From assembly GCA_947245585.1 (NCBI GenBank), contig CAMXPV010000002.1, positions 62,001 to 126,000 of the forward strand: a DNA stretch of 64,000 bases, read 5' to 3'. The notes beneath the pieces are model-generated. The model saw nothing but the letters and a program-made list of their open reading frames with translations, had not been told where the DNA came from and ran no database searches. The position numbers and the translations under genes were made by a program. Shown here piece after piece: positions 18,462 to 27,212 of the stretch (the first letter of the stretch is position 1; the number at the start of each line of letters is the position of its first letter). Origin of the DNA: an uncultured Lachnospiraceae bacterium. Its GTDB lineage: Bacteria; Bacillota; Clostridia; Lachnospirales; Lachnospiraceae.

Positions 18462-18480
18462 CAGTTACTGCCATCCCTGA
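18452..18480. terminator. Hairpin containing both stop codons of convergent genes
   Basis: TCAGGGATAGCAG-TTA-CTGCCATCCCTGA, 13-bp arms with one mismatch. The plus-strand gene's TAG is in the left arm and the minus-strand gene's TAA is the loop. A TTTT run follows on the plus strand (18483-18486), so termination is most likely for the phosphatase gene and perhaps both. Confidence 0.6.
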
Positions 18481-19442
18481 CCATTTTGTCCCCACTGTCC
18501 CATCGGCATGGGCATAGGCCTGTTGTCCGGCAGTTTCGCGATGGCAAATGCCATAAAGCCCATTGTAATGGCCACACGGAGAAGGAATGGCACGGAAAAA
18601 GATACAAAAGGAATCAGATCAAGTATTGTTGCTACGACAAACATCAAGACTTTGGAATATACCGCTACGCGGAACAACGCACCCGTCTCAATCTGCTTCT
18701 TCATGATAGCGGCAATGAGCATGGCAAACAGCAGATAAACCGCAGCAAACAGAAAATATCCGAGACCCATCCCAATAAAAATAATCAGGTATACGAAAAT
18801 CATGATAAACATGACAAACGGCCCCATTACGGTGGCAATCCATTCTCTGCTGACGTTCAGTGTATCACCAAAATCACTGAAATTAAGCTGCTGATACTCC
18901 CAATTCTGCATAAGAGAAATTCTGTCCCGTCCCATCAGAATAATGTCCTGATAGCCTTCATCCGCCAGCTCCGCCACGTCCTCATAGGAAAATTCATCGA
19001 TATCTTCCGTCATGTACACAAACACCGATCCTTCATCATACAAAAAATCTTCGTCCATATACAGCCGTCCGCCCGTTATTGTAAAATCCGGCAGATTTTC
19101 AGCCAGATCTTTCATATCGATGGACGCAAAGCTAATTGCCAGAGTGGCAAAAGAAAGCAGTGTGGCAATCAGTACCAAAAGTGTCACAAACCCGATCATG
19201 CTCCCGGTCTTCACCTTCGTCAGCCTGTTATACTGAGTTGGCACGAAGGCAAGGGCAAACTGTTGAAAAATATTTGGGGCTTTCTGAGGCTCCGCATTGC
19301 CGCCGCTGTAATTTCCGTAACCGCCGCCCTGTTGGTAAGGGGCTCCCTGCTGATAGGGATTCCCCTGCTGATAAGGGTTCCCTTGCTGTTGATAAGGGCT
19401 GCCGCCTGTCTGTTGGTTATATTGGTTATACTGGTTATCCAT
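18465..19442 (-). CDS. DUF1189-like membrane protein with Gln/Gly/Tyr-rich N-terminus
   Basis: A 325-aa protein. The first about 50 residues are low complexity, repeating NPYQQG-type units. A first membrane helix follows (about 85-110), then an acidic extracytoplasmic domain of about 100 residues (MDEDFLYDEGSVFVYMTEDIDEF), and three to four helices in the C-terminal third. This topology, and a start in the IFQQFALAFVPTQYNRL region, fits DUF1189. I prefer the ATG at 19442 to the one at 19454 because GGAGG is 5 nt upstream of it. Function unknown. It follows trpS closely, so probably cotranscribed. Confidence 0.75.
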   Translation of the reverse strand: MDNQYNQYNQQTGGSPYQQQGNPYQQGNPYQQGAPYQQGGGYGNYSGGNAEPQKAPNIFQQFALAFVPTQYNRLTKVKTGSMIGFVTLLVLIATLLSFATLAISFASIDMKDLAENLPDFTITGGRLYMDEDFLYDEGSVFVYMTEDIDEFSYEDVAELADEGYQDIILMGRDRISLMQNWEYQQLNFSDFGDTLNVSREWIATVMGPFVMFIMIFVYLIIFIGMGLGYFLFAAVYLLFAMLIAAIMKKQIETGALFRVAVYSKVLMFVVATILDLIPFVSFSVPFLLRVAITMGFMAFAIAKLPDNRPMPMPMGQWGQNGQGWQ

Positions 19443-19462
19443 GTTTTCCTCCATTTCTCCCG

Positions 19463-20467
19463 TCAGCGTATCCGCTCCGGAAATCCCACTTTCTTCTGCA
19501 CTTTGCGCAAAGTCTTATTGGCAAAATAGGCCGCCTTTTCCCCGTTTTCCTTGATTATTTTATCAATATAATCCTTGTTTTTGCCAAGATCCTCATATCT
19601 TTCCTGGAGGGGCTTCAAAACGCTCACCACTGCCTCCCCCACGGCCATCTTAAAATCACCGTAACCTTTTCCGTCAAACTCTCTCTCAGTCTCCTCCGGG
19701 GTCTTGCCTGTGCAGACGCAGTAAATGTCGATCAGGTTGTGTATGCCGGGCTGTTCGTCGTTGTAGCGGACAGATGCCTCCGAATCCGTCACCGCCCTCT
19801 TAAACTTGCGAATCACCGTGTCCGGATCGTCCATCAGATAAATACTGGCATTGGGGTTTTCATCTGATTTAGACATTTTTTTCTCCGGATTCTGCAGGCT
19901 CTTAATACTGGCTCCCGTCTTTCCTATATAAGGCTCCGGAATCGTGAACACATCGCCGTAAATTGCATTGAACCTTTGCGCAATGTCTCTGGTAATCTCC
20001 AAGTGTTGAAGCTGATCTTTACCTACCGGCACCACATCCGACTGAAACAGCAGAATATCAGCTGCCATCAACACCGGATAGGTAAAAAGCCCGGCGTTGA
20101 TATTGTCCGCATGTTTCGCCGACTTGTCCTTGAACTGGGTCATACGGTTTAGTTCCCCCATATAGGTAAAACAATTCAAAATCCATGCAAGCTCTGCATG
20201 TCCCGACACATGGGACTGGTAATAAAGACAGTTTTTCTCCGGGTCAATCCCCGCCGCAATATAGAGCGTGAGAAGATTTCTCGCCCGTCTGCGCAGCTCG
20301 GCAGGTTCCTGTCTTATCGTAATGGAATGCAGATCAACCACCGAATAAAAACACTGGTACTCGTCACAGAGGGTCACCCAGTTCTTCAACGCGCCCAGAT
20401 AATTTCCCAAAGTCAGGTTTCCGGTAGCCTGCATACCGCTGAATAATACCTTATTGCCATCTAACAT
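19463..20467 (-). CDS. trpS: Tryptophanyl-tRNA synthetase
   Basis: A 334-aa class I aminoacyl-tRNA synthetase, the normal length for bacterial TrpRS. Motifs: the HIGH equivalent in SGMQATGNLTLGNYLGAL and KMSKS in EKKMSKSDENPNASI. Charges tRNA-Trp in the cytosol. Strong ribosome site GGGAGGAAATTATT-ATG. No T-box leader is visible in the short upstream region, which is taken up by the terminator of the preceding gene. Confidence 0.95.
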   Translation of the reverse strand: MLDGNKVLFSGMQATGNLTLGNYLGALKNWVTLCDEYQCFYSVVDLHSITIRQEPAELRRRARNLLTLYIAAGIDPEKNCLYYQSHVSGHAELAWILNCFTYMGELNRMTQFKDKSAKHADNINAGLFTYPVLMAADILLFQSDVVPVGKDQLQHLEITRDIAQRFNAIYGDVFTIPEPYIGKTGASIKSLQNPEKKMSKSDENPNASIYLMDDPDTVIRKFKRAVTDSEASVRYNDEQPGIHNLIDIYCVCTGKTPEETEREFDGKGYGDFKMAVGEAVVSVLKPLQERYEDLGKNKDYIDKIIKENGEKAAYFANKTLRKVQKKVGFPERIR

Positions 20468-20523
20468 AATAATTTCCTCCCATAACTAAATACTATATCA
20501 CCGCCCCCGCTTTCCGTCAAGAA

Positions 20524-20545
20524 AGGGACCGCCAAGGCGATCCCT
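20524..20545 (-). terminator. Terminator of the small Cys/Pro-rich gene
   Basis: AGGGATCGCC-TT-GGCGGTCCCT on the minus strand, a 10-bp stem with one G-T pair, followed by TTCTTG. It lies 25 nt after the stop at 20570. Confidence 0.65.
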
Positions 20546-20569
20546 CTCGGATTACATCTAATCTTACCG

Positions 20570-20830
20570 TTAGTTTCCTTCGGCCTCGCAGCCGCAGGTA
20601 GAGCCGTTCCCGTTATAAGGTCTCTGCTCAAAGCGTGGCTCAAACCTGGAGTCATCGCAGCCGCAAGGTTCCGGCTCAGGTCTGCCGCAGGACGGTTCCG
20701 GTCTGTGACAGGGAGGCTCAGGTCTCCTGCAGGGCGGTGTCTGCGGTTCCTCGCATCCACAACCGGATCGGCCGCTGCCATTCTGTCCGCAGAAAAGTAA
20801 CAGAAGTATAATCCAACAACAATTATTCAT
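20570..20830 (-). CDS. Small Cys/Pro/Glu-rich protein with hydrophobic N-terminus
   Basis: An 86-aa protein, not recognised as a named family. The N-terminus MNNCCWIILLLLFCGQNG is a short hydrophobic anchor or signal. The remainder consists of Cys-Arg-Arg-Pro-Glu-Pro-like units (CRRPEPPCHRPEPSCGRPEPEPCGC) with 12 or so cysteines overall. It has a good ribosome site (AAGGAGAG 7 nt upstream), its own terminator and no overlap with neighbours, which argues for a real gene. The cysteine density and size resemble small spore-coat or sporulation proteins of Firmicutes, but this is only an analogy. Confidence 0.6.
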   Translation of the reverse strand: MNNCCWIILLLLFCGQNGSGRSGCGCEEPQTPPCRRPEPPCHRPEPSCGRPEPEPCGCDDSRFEPRFEQRPYNGNGSTCGCEAEGN

Positions 20831-20885
20831 GGGCTTTCTCTCCTTTTTCTCTCATACCATATCCTATGCGAGAGAAAAAGGCCGG

Positions 20886-21422
20886 TTACTGATTCAATAT
20901 TTTTTTACGGATATAGCGAAAGGTCCGCTCCTCTCCCTGTTCCGCCAACATATGCAGCAGAAATTCCAACATCCGTTTCGTCTTCTTATGCAGCATAGGC
21001 GGTGTCTTCGCCGACTGATAGTATGCCAACGGATCCTGGTCCCGATAGGCCGCCCCATGATACACCTTACAGGCAGCAATGCGGTCCATAAACATCTCGA
21101 CTACATAGCAGGCCGGCATAGGCGCTGGCGCCATGCCGCCCTCGATATCCTTAGCGCTATAGTCAATCCAATACTCATAATGGTGCTTGTTTCTTCCCTT
21201 GTGATGAAGCCACGCAGAGGAATATCCGATATCCTCCCTCTCCGCATTATTAGGGCTTCTGTCGCCCTGATAATATTTCGCTCCCACCAGAAATTCTGTG
21301 GGCGTATACTTTGACAGATCGTGAAGCAGTCCCTGTTTAAAAAGTCCTACCCGAAAACATCCGTCCATGACTAAAAGCTTGTGATGCGTAATCGTCTTAA
21401 AATGTTCCCACGCCTTATTCAT
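20886..21422 (-). CDS. DUF5662 family protein
   Basis: A 178-aa soluble protein matching the DUF5662 pattern: MNKAWEHFKTITHHKLLVMDGCFRVGLFKQGLLHDLSKYTPTEF, then GYSSAWLHHKGRNKHHYEYW. Clustered His and Asp residues (LLHDLSK, HHKGRNKHHYEYW) suggest a metal site like that of HD-type hydrolases, an inference. Its ATG overlaps the last 8 nt of the GH13-like gene, so the two are translationally coupled. Biochemical function unknown. Confidence 0.75.
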   Translation of the reverse strand: MNKAWEHFKTITHHKLLVMDGCFRVGLFKQGLLHDLSKYTPTEFLVGAKYYQGDRSPNNAEREDIGYSSAWLHHKGRNKHHYEYWIDYSAKDIEGGMAPAPMPACYVVEMFMDRIAACKVYHGAAYRDQDPLAYYQSAKTPPMLHKKTKRMLEFLLHMLAEQGEERTFRYIRKKILNQ

Positions 21423-23358
21423 CTGGCTTTTTCAACCCCTTTTTCCTCGTTTTCTCTGCTCTGCCATTTTTCTTAACAGGCTTTTCCGTCTCCACAGGCA
21501 CATCTTTTGTGGCACACAACACGATGGTTCTCGCCGGCACACAAATTTCCTGCGAGGCGGTGACCTCTTCGATCTCCGGTATCTCCCTTCCCGTCGAAGC
21601 ACGGTAAATCCAGAGTTTCCCCTTCGGCAGCTTTGGCAGTCCCAGATAATTTACCTCCCAGTGCATATTGACCGCGATATAGTAGAAACACTCGTCCTCC
21701 TTCTTCCCCTCTGCCCCATAAAAACCGCAGTACATAATTCCCATGCAACGACTTGCCGGACTGGTATCCGGCCGCCACGCCTCCCTCCCGTGAAATGAGA
21801 TATCAGGGAACCCGCATGAAAGCGTGTCAATCCCGCGTAAAATTGTTTTGCTGTGGAGAATGCCGTGGGCCTTTCGCATCGTGATCATAAACTTCGTATA
21901 TTCTAAAAGTTCCCGCCCTGCACTCGTCTGGTTCCACTTGATCCACGCAATTTCATTATCCTGACAGTAGGGATTGTTATTGCCCTCCTGCGTATTGGCA
22001 AATTCGTCGCCGCTGTAGAGAAGCGGCGTTCCCTGAGACATGAACAAAATCGTCACTGCATTTTTCATCTGCCGCAGGCGGAGTTCCTGAATACCTTTCT
22101 TTCTGCTCTTTCCCTCCACGCCGCAATTCCAACTGCAGTTATAGTCCATCCCATCCGCATTGTTTTCACCGTTATCTTCATTATGCTTGCGCTCATAGGA
22201 CACCAGATCAACCAGACGGAAACCGTCCCATCTGGCAATGCTGTTGATAATGCCATGCCCGTCCTTATTTTCTCGCAGATGAAAAAGAAACTGGTTTATC
22301 ATATTGTCGTCGCCTTTGATAAAGCGGCGCATATCATACAAAAAACCGTCGCTCAGCCATCCGACGTTGCGGTGCCCGTTTCCCTGCTGTCTGCCGTTCC
22401 ACTCCCCTGTGAGCAGCATTGTCTCCGCAAGCAGCGGTTCGCCGGCAATCACATCCATATTTAAGGACGCGCTCATCAGATGAAACCCGTCTATATGATA
22501 CTCCAACACCCAGTATTTCAATACATCCAGGATATCCGCAGTTCTCATTTCCGGCGGGAAATAAAACTGCATGGAGACACCGATGCCTGCCCTGTGAAAA
22601 GCCCGCACCATATCCTTAAACTCTCCCGCCGCATCCTTACTGTGGGCATATGCGCCCTTCGGCACATAGTAAAGCCCCGCCTGATAGCCCCAGTAATTCA
22701 GCCTTGGTTTTTTTCCATCCTCATCTGGCTTTGGCAGTTCCTGCTTGTAGGACAAAACCGCCTGTTCCATAGTCTGCGCCGTATTTTCCGGCATAATCTC
22801 GTCAAACTCGTAAGCAGGCATGAGAAGCGCCATGTTAATTCCCAATTCCTGCATATAGGGTATTTTTTCCGCCACTCCGGCATAGGTGCCCTTCCATTTC
22901 ACTCCGGAAGACCGGTGCTTTGTAAAGCCTCTCACATGCAGCGCATACAAAATCATCTCTTCGTAAGGAATATGGACATTTTCGTCGTTTTCCCAGTCAT
23001 ATTTCTCCGCCTCTGGCTGACAATGCGGCAGGGTTGGTTTTCTTACGCCGTACCCACAAAGATTTTCTACCCGCTTACAACAAGGGTCCTGATATGTCTC
23101 GTTTCCCCTGTAAAAAAGATAACTGCAGTTCCTGTCCTGATAACCGGAAAGCAGCATGGCGCGGACTGCCCCCACACGCCACTTTTCAGGAAAGGGAATG
23201 CGCACGCCCTCGCGGTGTCTTCTGTCGTAAAGAACAATCCCCGCTTCCTCTGCGCCTTCACATACTGCTGAAATGCGCAGTCCTTCTTCCTCAAAAGATA
23301 CACCAAGCGGATATATTCGCGCTCTATCTACTTGCTTTACGTGGAATGTCTTTTGCAT
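21415..23358 (-). CDS. GlgX/isoamylase-like GH13 protein lacking the catalytic nucleophile
   Basis: A 647-aa protein with the layout of glycogen debranching enzymes: an N-terminal CBM48-like beta domain (about 10-100), a TIM barrel (about 130-520) and a C-terminal beta domain. Late signatures are well kept: DLVSYERKHNEDNGENN, QGTPLLYSGDEFANTQEGNNNPYCQDNE. The conserved GH13 regions are degenerate. Region I (usually DVVYNH) reads MQFYFP. Region II (usually GFRFD) reads GFHLM at about 291-295, losing both Arg and the nucleophile Asp. Region III keeps LAE (about 312). Region IV has RWD in place of the usual HD. The frame is intact with a good ribosome site, so the protein is probably made but is unlikely to be a normal hydrolase. 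Confidence 0.8.
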   Translation of the reverse strand: MQKTFHVKQVDRARIYPLGVSFEEEGLRISAVCEGAEEAGIVLYDRRHREGVRIPFPEKWRVGAVRAMLLSGYQDRNCSYLFYRGNETYQDPCCKRVENLCGYGVRKPTLPHCQPEAEKYDWENDENVHIPYEEMILYALHVRGFTKHRSSGVKWKGTYAGVAEKIPYMQELGINMALLMPAYEFDEIMPENTAQTMEQAVLSYKQELPKPDEDGKKPRLNYWGYQAGLYYVPKGAYAHSKDAAGEFKDMVRAFHRAGIGVSMQFYFPPEMRTADILDVLKYWVLEYHIDGFHLMSASLNMDVIAGEPLLAETMLLTGEWNGRQQGNGHRNVGWLSDGFLYDMRRFIKGDDNMINQFLFHLRENKDGHGIINSIARWDGFRLVDLVSYERKHNEDNGENNADGMDYNCSWNCGVEGKSRKKGIQELRLRQMKNAVTILFMSQGTPLLYSGDEFANTQEGNNNPYCQDNEIAWIKWNQTSAGRELLEYTKFMITMRKAHGILHSKTILRGIDTLSCGFPDISFHGREAWRPDTSPASRCMGIMYCGFYGAEGKKEDECFYYIAVNMHWEVNYLGLPKLPKGKLWIYRASTGREIPEIEEVTASQEICVPARTIVLCATKDVPVETEKPVKKNGRAEKTRKKGLKKPDE

Positions 23359-23481
23359 GAAACCCTCCGTCTATTCAAGCCTGATCCCGATACCTGTCCT
23401 TCGTTTCTGTGGAATCAAACGTTTAGTCAGTTTATATTATACAAAAATAACGGTTGCTTTTCAATCTAAAAAGTTTTGGTT

Positions 23482-23510
23482 TTGCCGAAAGGCCATAACT
23501 ATGGTAAACT
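23482..23510 (+). promoter_or_regulatory. Candidate promoter of the DUF1292 gene
   Basis: TTGCCG (23482-23487), 17-bp spacer, TAAACT (23505-23510), 48 bp upstream of the start. Both hexamers are moderate matches. Confidence 0.4.
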
Positions 23511-23557
23511 GGAAGCAGAAGCATCTGTACCGCAACGAAAACAGGAAAGGAAAAGCT

Positions 23558-23893
23558 ATGAGCAAAAACGAAAATACCCATGAAGAACTGGAAAACGAAG
23601 AAATGACCGTGGAACTGGAACTGGACGACGGTTCCAAAGTCACCTGCGCTGTGGTGACGATCCTGACTGTGACAGACAAAGATTATATTGCTCTTCTGCC
23701 TCTGAATGAAGATGGCGAAAACACAGAAGGGGAAGTCTGGTTTTACCGCTATAGCGAAAATCCCAAAAATCCCAACGAAGAGCCGGTTCTTGGTTATATC
23801 GAAGATGATGAGGAATACGAAGCTGTGGCCGACGCTTTCGACGAATTTTTAGACAACGCCGAATTCGACGAGCTTGTGGATGACGAATCATAA
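23558..23893 (+). CDS. DUF1292 family acidic protein
   Basis: A 111-aa cytosolic protein of the DUF1292 (YrzB-like) family. Recognisable elements are MTVELELDDGSKVTCAVVTILTV, DYIALLPLN and EVWFYRYSEN, followed by an extremely acidic tail ([16 protein letters not shown]...). The in-frame ORF extends upstream, but the start at 23558 has AGGAAAGGA in front and matches the family's N-terminus. Members are conserved in Firmicutes with no established function. Its last 100 nt are overlapped on the other strand by the helicase gene. Confidence 0.85.
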   Translation: MSKNENTHEELENEEMTVELELDDGSKVTCAVVTILTVTDKDYIALLPLNEDGENTEGEVWFYRYSENPKNPNEEPVLGYIEDDEEYEAVADAFDEFLDNAEFDELVDDES

Positions 23894-25740
23894 GAAAGCA
23901 GCGGCTTTAAAAACCGGGAGGGCGCTCCCTTTCCGGTTTTTTCGGTGTGGAAAAAGAGATACAGTCCATGTTTTGCGCGTGTCATGGCCACATAAAACAT
24001 CCTTCTCTCTTCCTCCACCTGCTCCTGCGTCTTTGACTGCTCCGAGGGCATTTTCCCTTCATTGCAATCTGGAAGAAAAACCTTTGAAAACTCCAACCCC
24101 TTAGAGGCATGAATCGTCATCAGTTGTATCCCTTTCTCTTCTTCTACCGGCTCTTTGATCGTCTGTGCGTATTCTTGCATATAATTTAGCATCTCCTGCA
24201 CCGACAAAAATTTTCTGGAAAATTCCTCAAACTCTTCTCCTTTTCCAATCAGCTTCTCCGCCATTTCAGCGCCGTATTTCTCCCGCAGATAACCGTCATA
24301 GCCGATTATTTTTCGAATATAATGAATTTGCAGATGTACCCGTTTCCCAACTAAACTGTCGATATCCCTGTACAGCCTTTTCACTTTCTCCTGTATGGAC
24401 GGAGTCTCACTGTAGTACCTGATCAGCGCTTCTTTCTCCACCAACTCCCGCGGCAGGCTGTCCCGCTTCATATAACGGACCGGGCGGTTCATCACTCGCA
24501 AAAAATGGCTTCTGTCAAAGTCCCCCTGTCCCAATGCCAGATAAGCGCAGATATCCTGAATCACAAAATGGGAAAACCGGTTTTTCGGCTTCTCCCGAAG
24601 CACAAAAGGAATCCCCGCTTCCTTCAGGGTTTGCGCCCAGAGGCCACAATCCAGATTGGTGCGGCAGATGATTGCGCACTCCTCCAAATTTCCGTCTTTC
24701 TGCTCCTTTTTTAGGGCACAGACCACCGCCTCCTTTAGCTTGTCAACAGATACCGCCCCGCAAATGGCAACGCCCGTCCCCTCTCTATGCCGTGCGGAAA
24801 TTTCCTTTTGAATCCGGTTTTCATTTTCTTCAATCACAGCTTTCGCCGCCTGCACAATCCCGCTGTGACATCTGAAATTCACATCCAGAAGAATTTGATC
24901 CGTCTTCGGAAAATCTGAGAAAAAGCGCTGTATACTGTCAGGATTCGCGCCACGAAAACCGTAGATTGACTGGTCATCGTCGCCTACGATAAAGAGATTA
25001 TTTTCCGGGGCCGCCAGATTTTTGATGATCTCATACTGCATTGGAGAGATATCCTGAAATTCATCTACCAGAATATACCGAAACTGCGACCGCCACCTTG
25101 ACAGACATGTCCTGTCCGTCTGTAAAAGCTTCAGACATTCGGTCAGAAGGTCATCAAAATCAAATTTTAAAAATTCCTTAAGCCAGTTTTGGTACTCCGC
25201 AAGCAAAAACAGAAAATCCTCCTGCTTCATCTTGCGGATTTCGGGCGCAGTCTCCTCACCCTCCTTTTCTCCGTCTCCTGCTGTTTTTTCCTTCTCTCTT
25301 GTCTTATACCTGCTTATAGCTGCTATGATTTCTTCAATATCTTCCTCCTGTAAATAAACAAACCTCCTGTGATTATGTATGATATCCCGTATCAGCTTTC
25401 TCTTTTCCGTCTCCGTGATAATGGTATATCCGCGATACTGCGTTGACTGCCTCAAGATATGATAGAATACTGCGTGAAAAGTGCCGAACCAGACAGGCAG
25501 GGATGTTTTCCCCATCAGACGGTGAAACCGCTCCTGCATCTCCATTGCAGCCGCCTTCGTAAACGTGATAACAAGGATGTGGGCGGGATCTACGCCCTGT
25601 GATGTGATAAGATGATAGATACGCTGTACGATAACAAAGGTTTTTCCGCTGCCGGGCCCGGCTAAAACAACAGCCGGACCGACAGTGTGGCAAATCGCTT
25701 TCTCCTGGCTTTTCGTGCAGGATAGATCAGGCTTGTTCAA
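23794..25740 (-). CDS. UvrD/Rep-family DNA helicase
   Basis: A 648-aa superfamily 1A helicase. Motifs: Walker [11 protein letters not shown] (about 27-36), Ia [86 protein letters not shown]. It unwinds DNA 3'-5' in repair or replication restart. The family C-terminus (PSRFLKPL) is followed by an unusual Ser/Ala-rich tail of about 30 residues, encoded antisense to the DUF1292 gene. The start at 25740 is TTG, overlapping the end of gltX by 14 nt (translational coupling). Shorter than PcrA, as for the Clostridial short UvrD group. Confidence 0.88.
   Translation of the reverse strand: MNKPDLSCTKSQEKAICHTVGPAVVLAGPGSGKTFVIVQRIYHLITSQGVDPAHILVITFTKAAAMEMQERFHRLMGKTSLPVWFGTFHAVFYHILRQSTQYRGYTIITETEKRKLIRDIIHNHRRFVYLQEEDIEEIIAAISRYKTREKEKTAGDGEKEGEETAPEIRKMKQEDFLFLLAEYQNWLKEFLKFDFDDLLTECLKLLQTDRTCLSRWRSQFRYILVDEFQDISPMQYEIIKNLAAPENNLFIVGDDDQSIYGFRGANPDSIQRFFSDFPKTDQILLDVNFRCHSGIVQAAKAVIEENENRIQKEISARHREGTGVAICGAVSVDKLKEAVVCALKKEQKDGNLEECAIICRTNLDCGLWAQTLKEAGIPFVLREKPKNRFSHFVIQDICAYLALGQGDFDRSHFLRVMNRPVRYMKRDSLPRELVEKEALIRYYSETPSIQEKVKRLYRDIDSLVGKRVHLQIHYIRKIIGYDGYLREKYGAEMAEKLIGKGEEFEEFSRKFLSVQEMLNYMQEYAQTIKEPVEEEKGIQLMTIHASKGLEFSKVFLPDCNEGKMPSEQSKTQEQVEEERRMFYVAMTRAKHGLYLFFHTEKTGKGAPSRFLKPLLSYDSSSTSSSNSALSKNSSKASATASYSSSSSI
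23909..23942. terminator. Terminator of DUF1292 gene, inside the helicase ORF
   Basis: AAAACCGG...CCGGTTTT outer stem with GGGAG/CTCCC inner pairing, followed by a six-T run on the plus strand (23937-23942). On the minus strand the same repeat ends in GGTTTTTAAA, so it may also act on helicase mRNA, about 115 nt before the helicase stop. Confidence 0.75.
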
Positions 25741-27184
25741 GTTTTTCGATTCCCTTTTTGATCCTTGTAAGGGACTCTTCCTTTCCCAATACCTCCATGA
25801 GTTCCGTCGCTCCCCCCGGTGTCATCTGTTTGCCGGAAACAGCCGTTCTCACAGGCCACATCACATATCCATTTTTATATCCCTTTTCTTCCACATAGGC
25901 GGAAAGCGTCGCATATAGCGCGTCGTTTGTATAGTCCTCCTGCGCCTCCAGACGCGGTAAAAGGTCCTTCAATACGGCCAGGGATGTTTCACTGTTAGTC
26001 TTCATCTTCTTGTGGGTATACATTGCCACGTCGTAGTCAGGCAGCGCGTCAAAAAAGTCTACATGCTCTTTGATGTCCGGGAAAATCTCAATCCTTGTCT
26101 TAACCATGGCGGCAATCTTTTTCAGGTCATAGTCTTTTTTCACCGCTTCCTTTAAATACGGTTCAGCCATCTCGTAAAACCGGTCAAAATCCATGGCTTT
26201 CAAATATTCCCCATTCATCCATTTCAGCTTCGTATAATCAAACACCGCCGGAGATTTGGAGAGATGCCGGTAATCAAACCGCTTCACCAATTCCTCCAAT
26301 GAGAAAATCTCCTCATTATCCTCCGGACTCCAACCCAGAAGGGCTACAAAGTTGACGACGGCCTCCGAGAGGAATCCCTGCTCAATCAGATCCTCATAGG
26401 AGGAATGCCCGCTCCGCTTTGACAGCTTCTGATGGTTTTCATCCGTAATCAACGGGCAGTGCACATATTCCGGCACTTCCCATCCAAAGGCATCGTAAAG
26501 ACGGTTATATTTTGGCGAAGAGGAAAGATATTCGTTGCCGCGCACCACATGGGTAATACCCATCAGATGATCGTCCACCACGTTGGCAAAATTGTAGGTG
26601 GGATAACCGTCCGACTTAATCAGGATCATATCGTCCAATTCCGCATTGTCCACCGTAATATCCCCATAGATGTCATCATGGAAGGTGGTCGTCCCTTCCG
26701 TCGGGTTGTTCTGACGGATGACATAGGGCTTACCCGCCGCCAGATTGGCCTCCACCTCTTCCCTGGACAGATGCAGGCAGTGCTTGTCATATACGTTGAT
26801 TTCCTTCCCTGCAACCGTCTGTGTCAGGGAAGCCAATCTCTCCTTATCACAAAAACAGTAGTAGGCTTCGCCCTTCTCGACCAACTGCTTCGCATACTGC
26901 ATGTAAATGCCCTGTTTCTGGCGGTCGCTCTGCACGTAGGGGCCAACACCCCCATCCTTATCCGGGCCCTCGTCATGCACAAGTCCCGTATCTTTCAAAG
27001 TGCGGTAAATGATATCCACCGCTCCCTCCACATAACGCTCCTGATCCGTATCTTCAATCCGCAGGATAAAGTCCCCGTCCTCATGTTTCGCAATCAGATA
27101 AGCGTACAATGCCGTTCTGAGATTCCCCACGTGCATCCGCCCTGTGGGACTGGGCGCGTATCTCGTTCTTATTTTCTGACTCAT
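25727..27184 (-). CDS. gltX: Glutamyl-tRNA synthetase
   Basis: A 485-aa class I synthetase, usual length for bacterial GluRS. HIGH motif in [19 protein letters not shown] and KMSKS equivalent in [17 protein letters not shown]. Further signatures: [15 protein letters not shown] and [14 protein letters not shown] start at MSQKIRTRY (27184) because AAAAGGAGAAGTT precedes it and the upstream extension has no family similarity. Charges tRNA-Glu (possibly also tRNA-Gln, with a GatCAB amidotransferase elsewhere). Followed by the helicase with a 14-nt overlap. Confidence 0.95.
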   Translation of the reverse strand: MSQKIRTRYAPSPTGRMHVGNLRTALYAYLIAKHEDGDFILRIEDTDQERYVEGAVDIIYRTLKDTGLVHDEGPDKDGGVGPYVQSDRQKQGIYMQYAKQLVEKGEAYYCFCDKERLASLTQTVAGKEINVYDKHCLHLSREEVEANLAAGKPYVIRQNNPTEGTTTFHDDIYGDITVDNAELDDMILIKSDGYPTYNFANVVDDHLMGITHVVRGNEYLSSSPKYNRLYDAFGWEVPEYVHCPLITDENHQKLSKRSGHSSYEDLIEQGFLSEAVVNFVALLGWSPEDNEEIFSLEELVKRFDYRHLSKSPAVFDYTKLKWMNGEYLKAMDFDRFYEMAEPYLKEAVKKDYDLKKIAAMVKTRIEIFPDIKEHVDFFDALPDYDVAMYTHKKMKTNSETSLAVLKDLLPRLEAQEDYTNDALYATLSAYVEEKGYKNGYVMWPVRTAVSGKQMTPGGATELMEVLGKEESLTRIKKGIEKLEQA

Positions 27185-27212
27185 AACTTCTCCTTTTGAA
27201 ACCCTTTTTCTG

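Noticed and set aside
20468..20523. Possible T-box leader for trpS
   Set aside because: The gap between the terminator of the upstream gene and trpS is too short and lacks the conserved T-box sequence.
23273..23557. N-terminal extension of the DUF1292 frame
   Set aside because: The extension overlaps the divergent GH13-like gene and promoter; AGGAAAGGA and family length support 23558.
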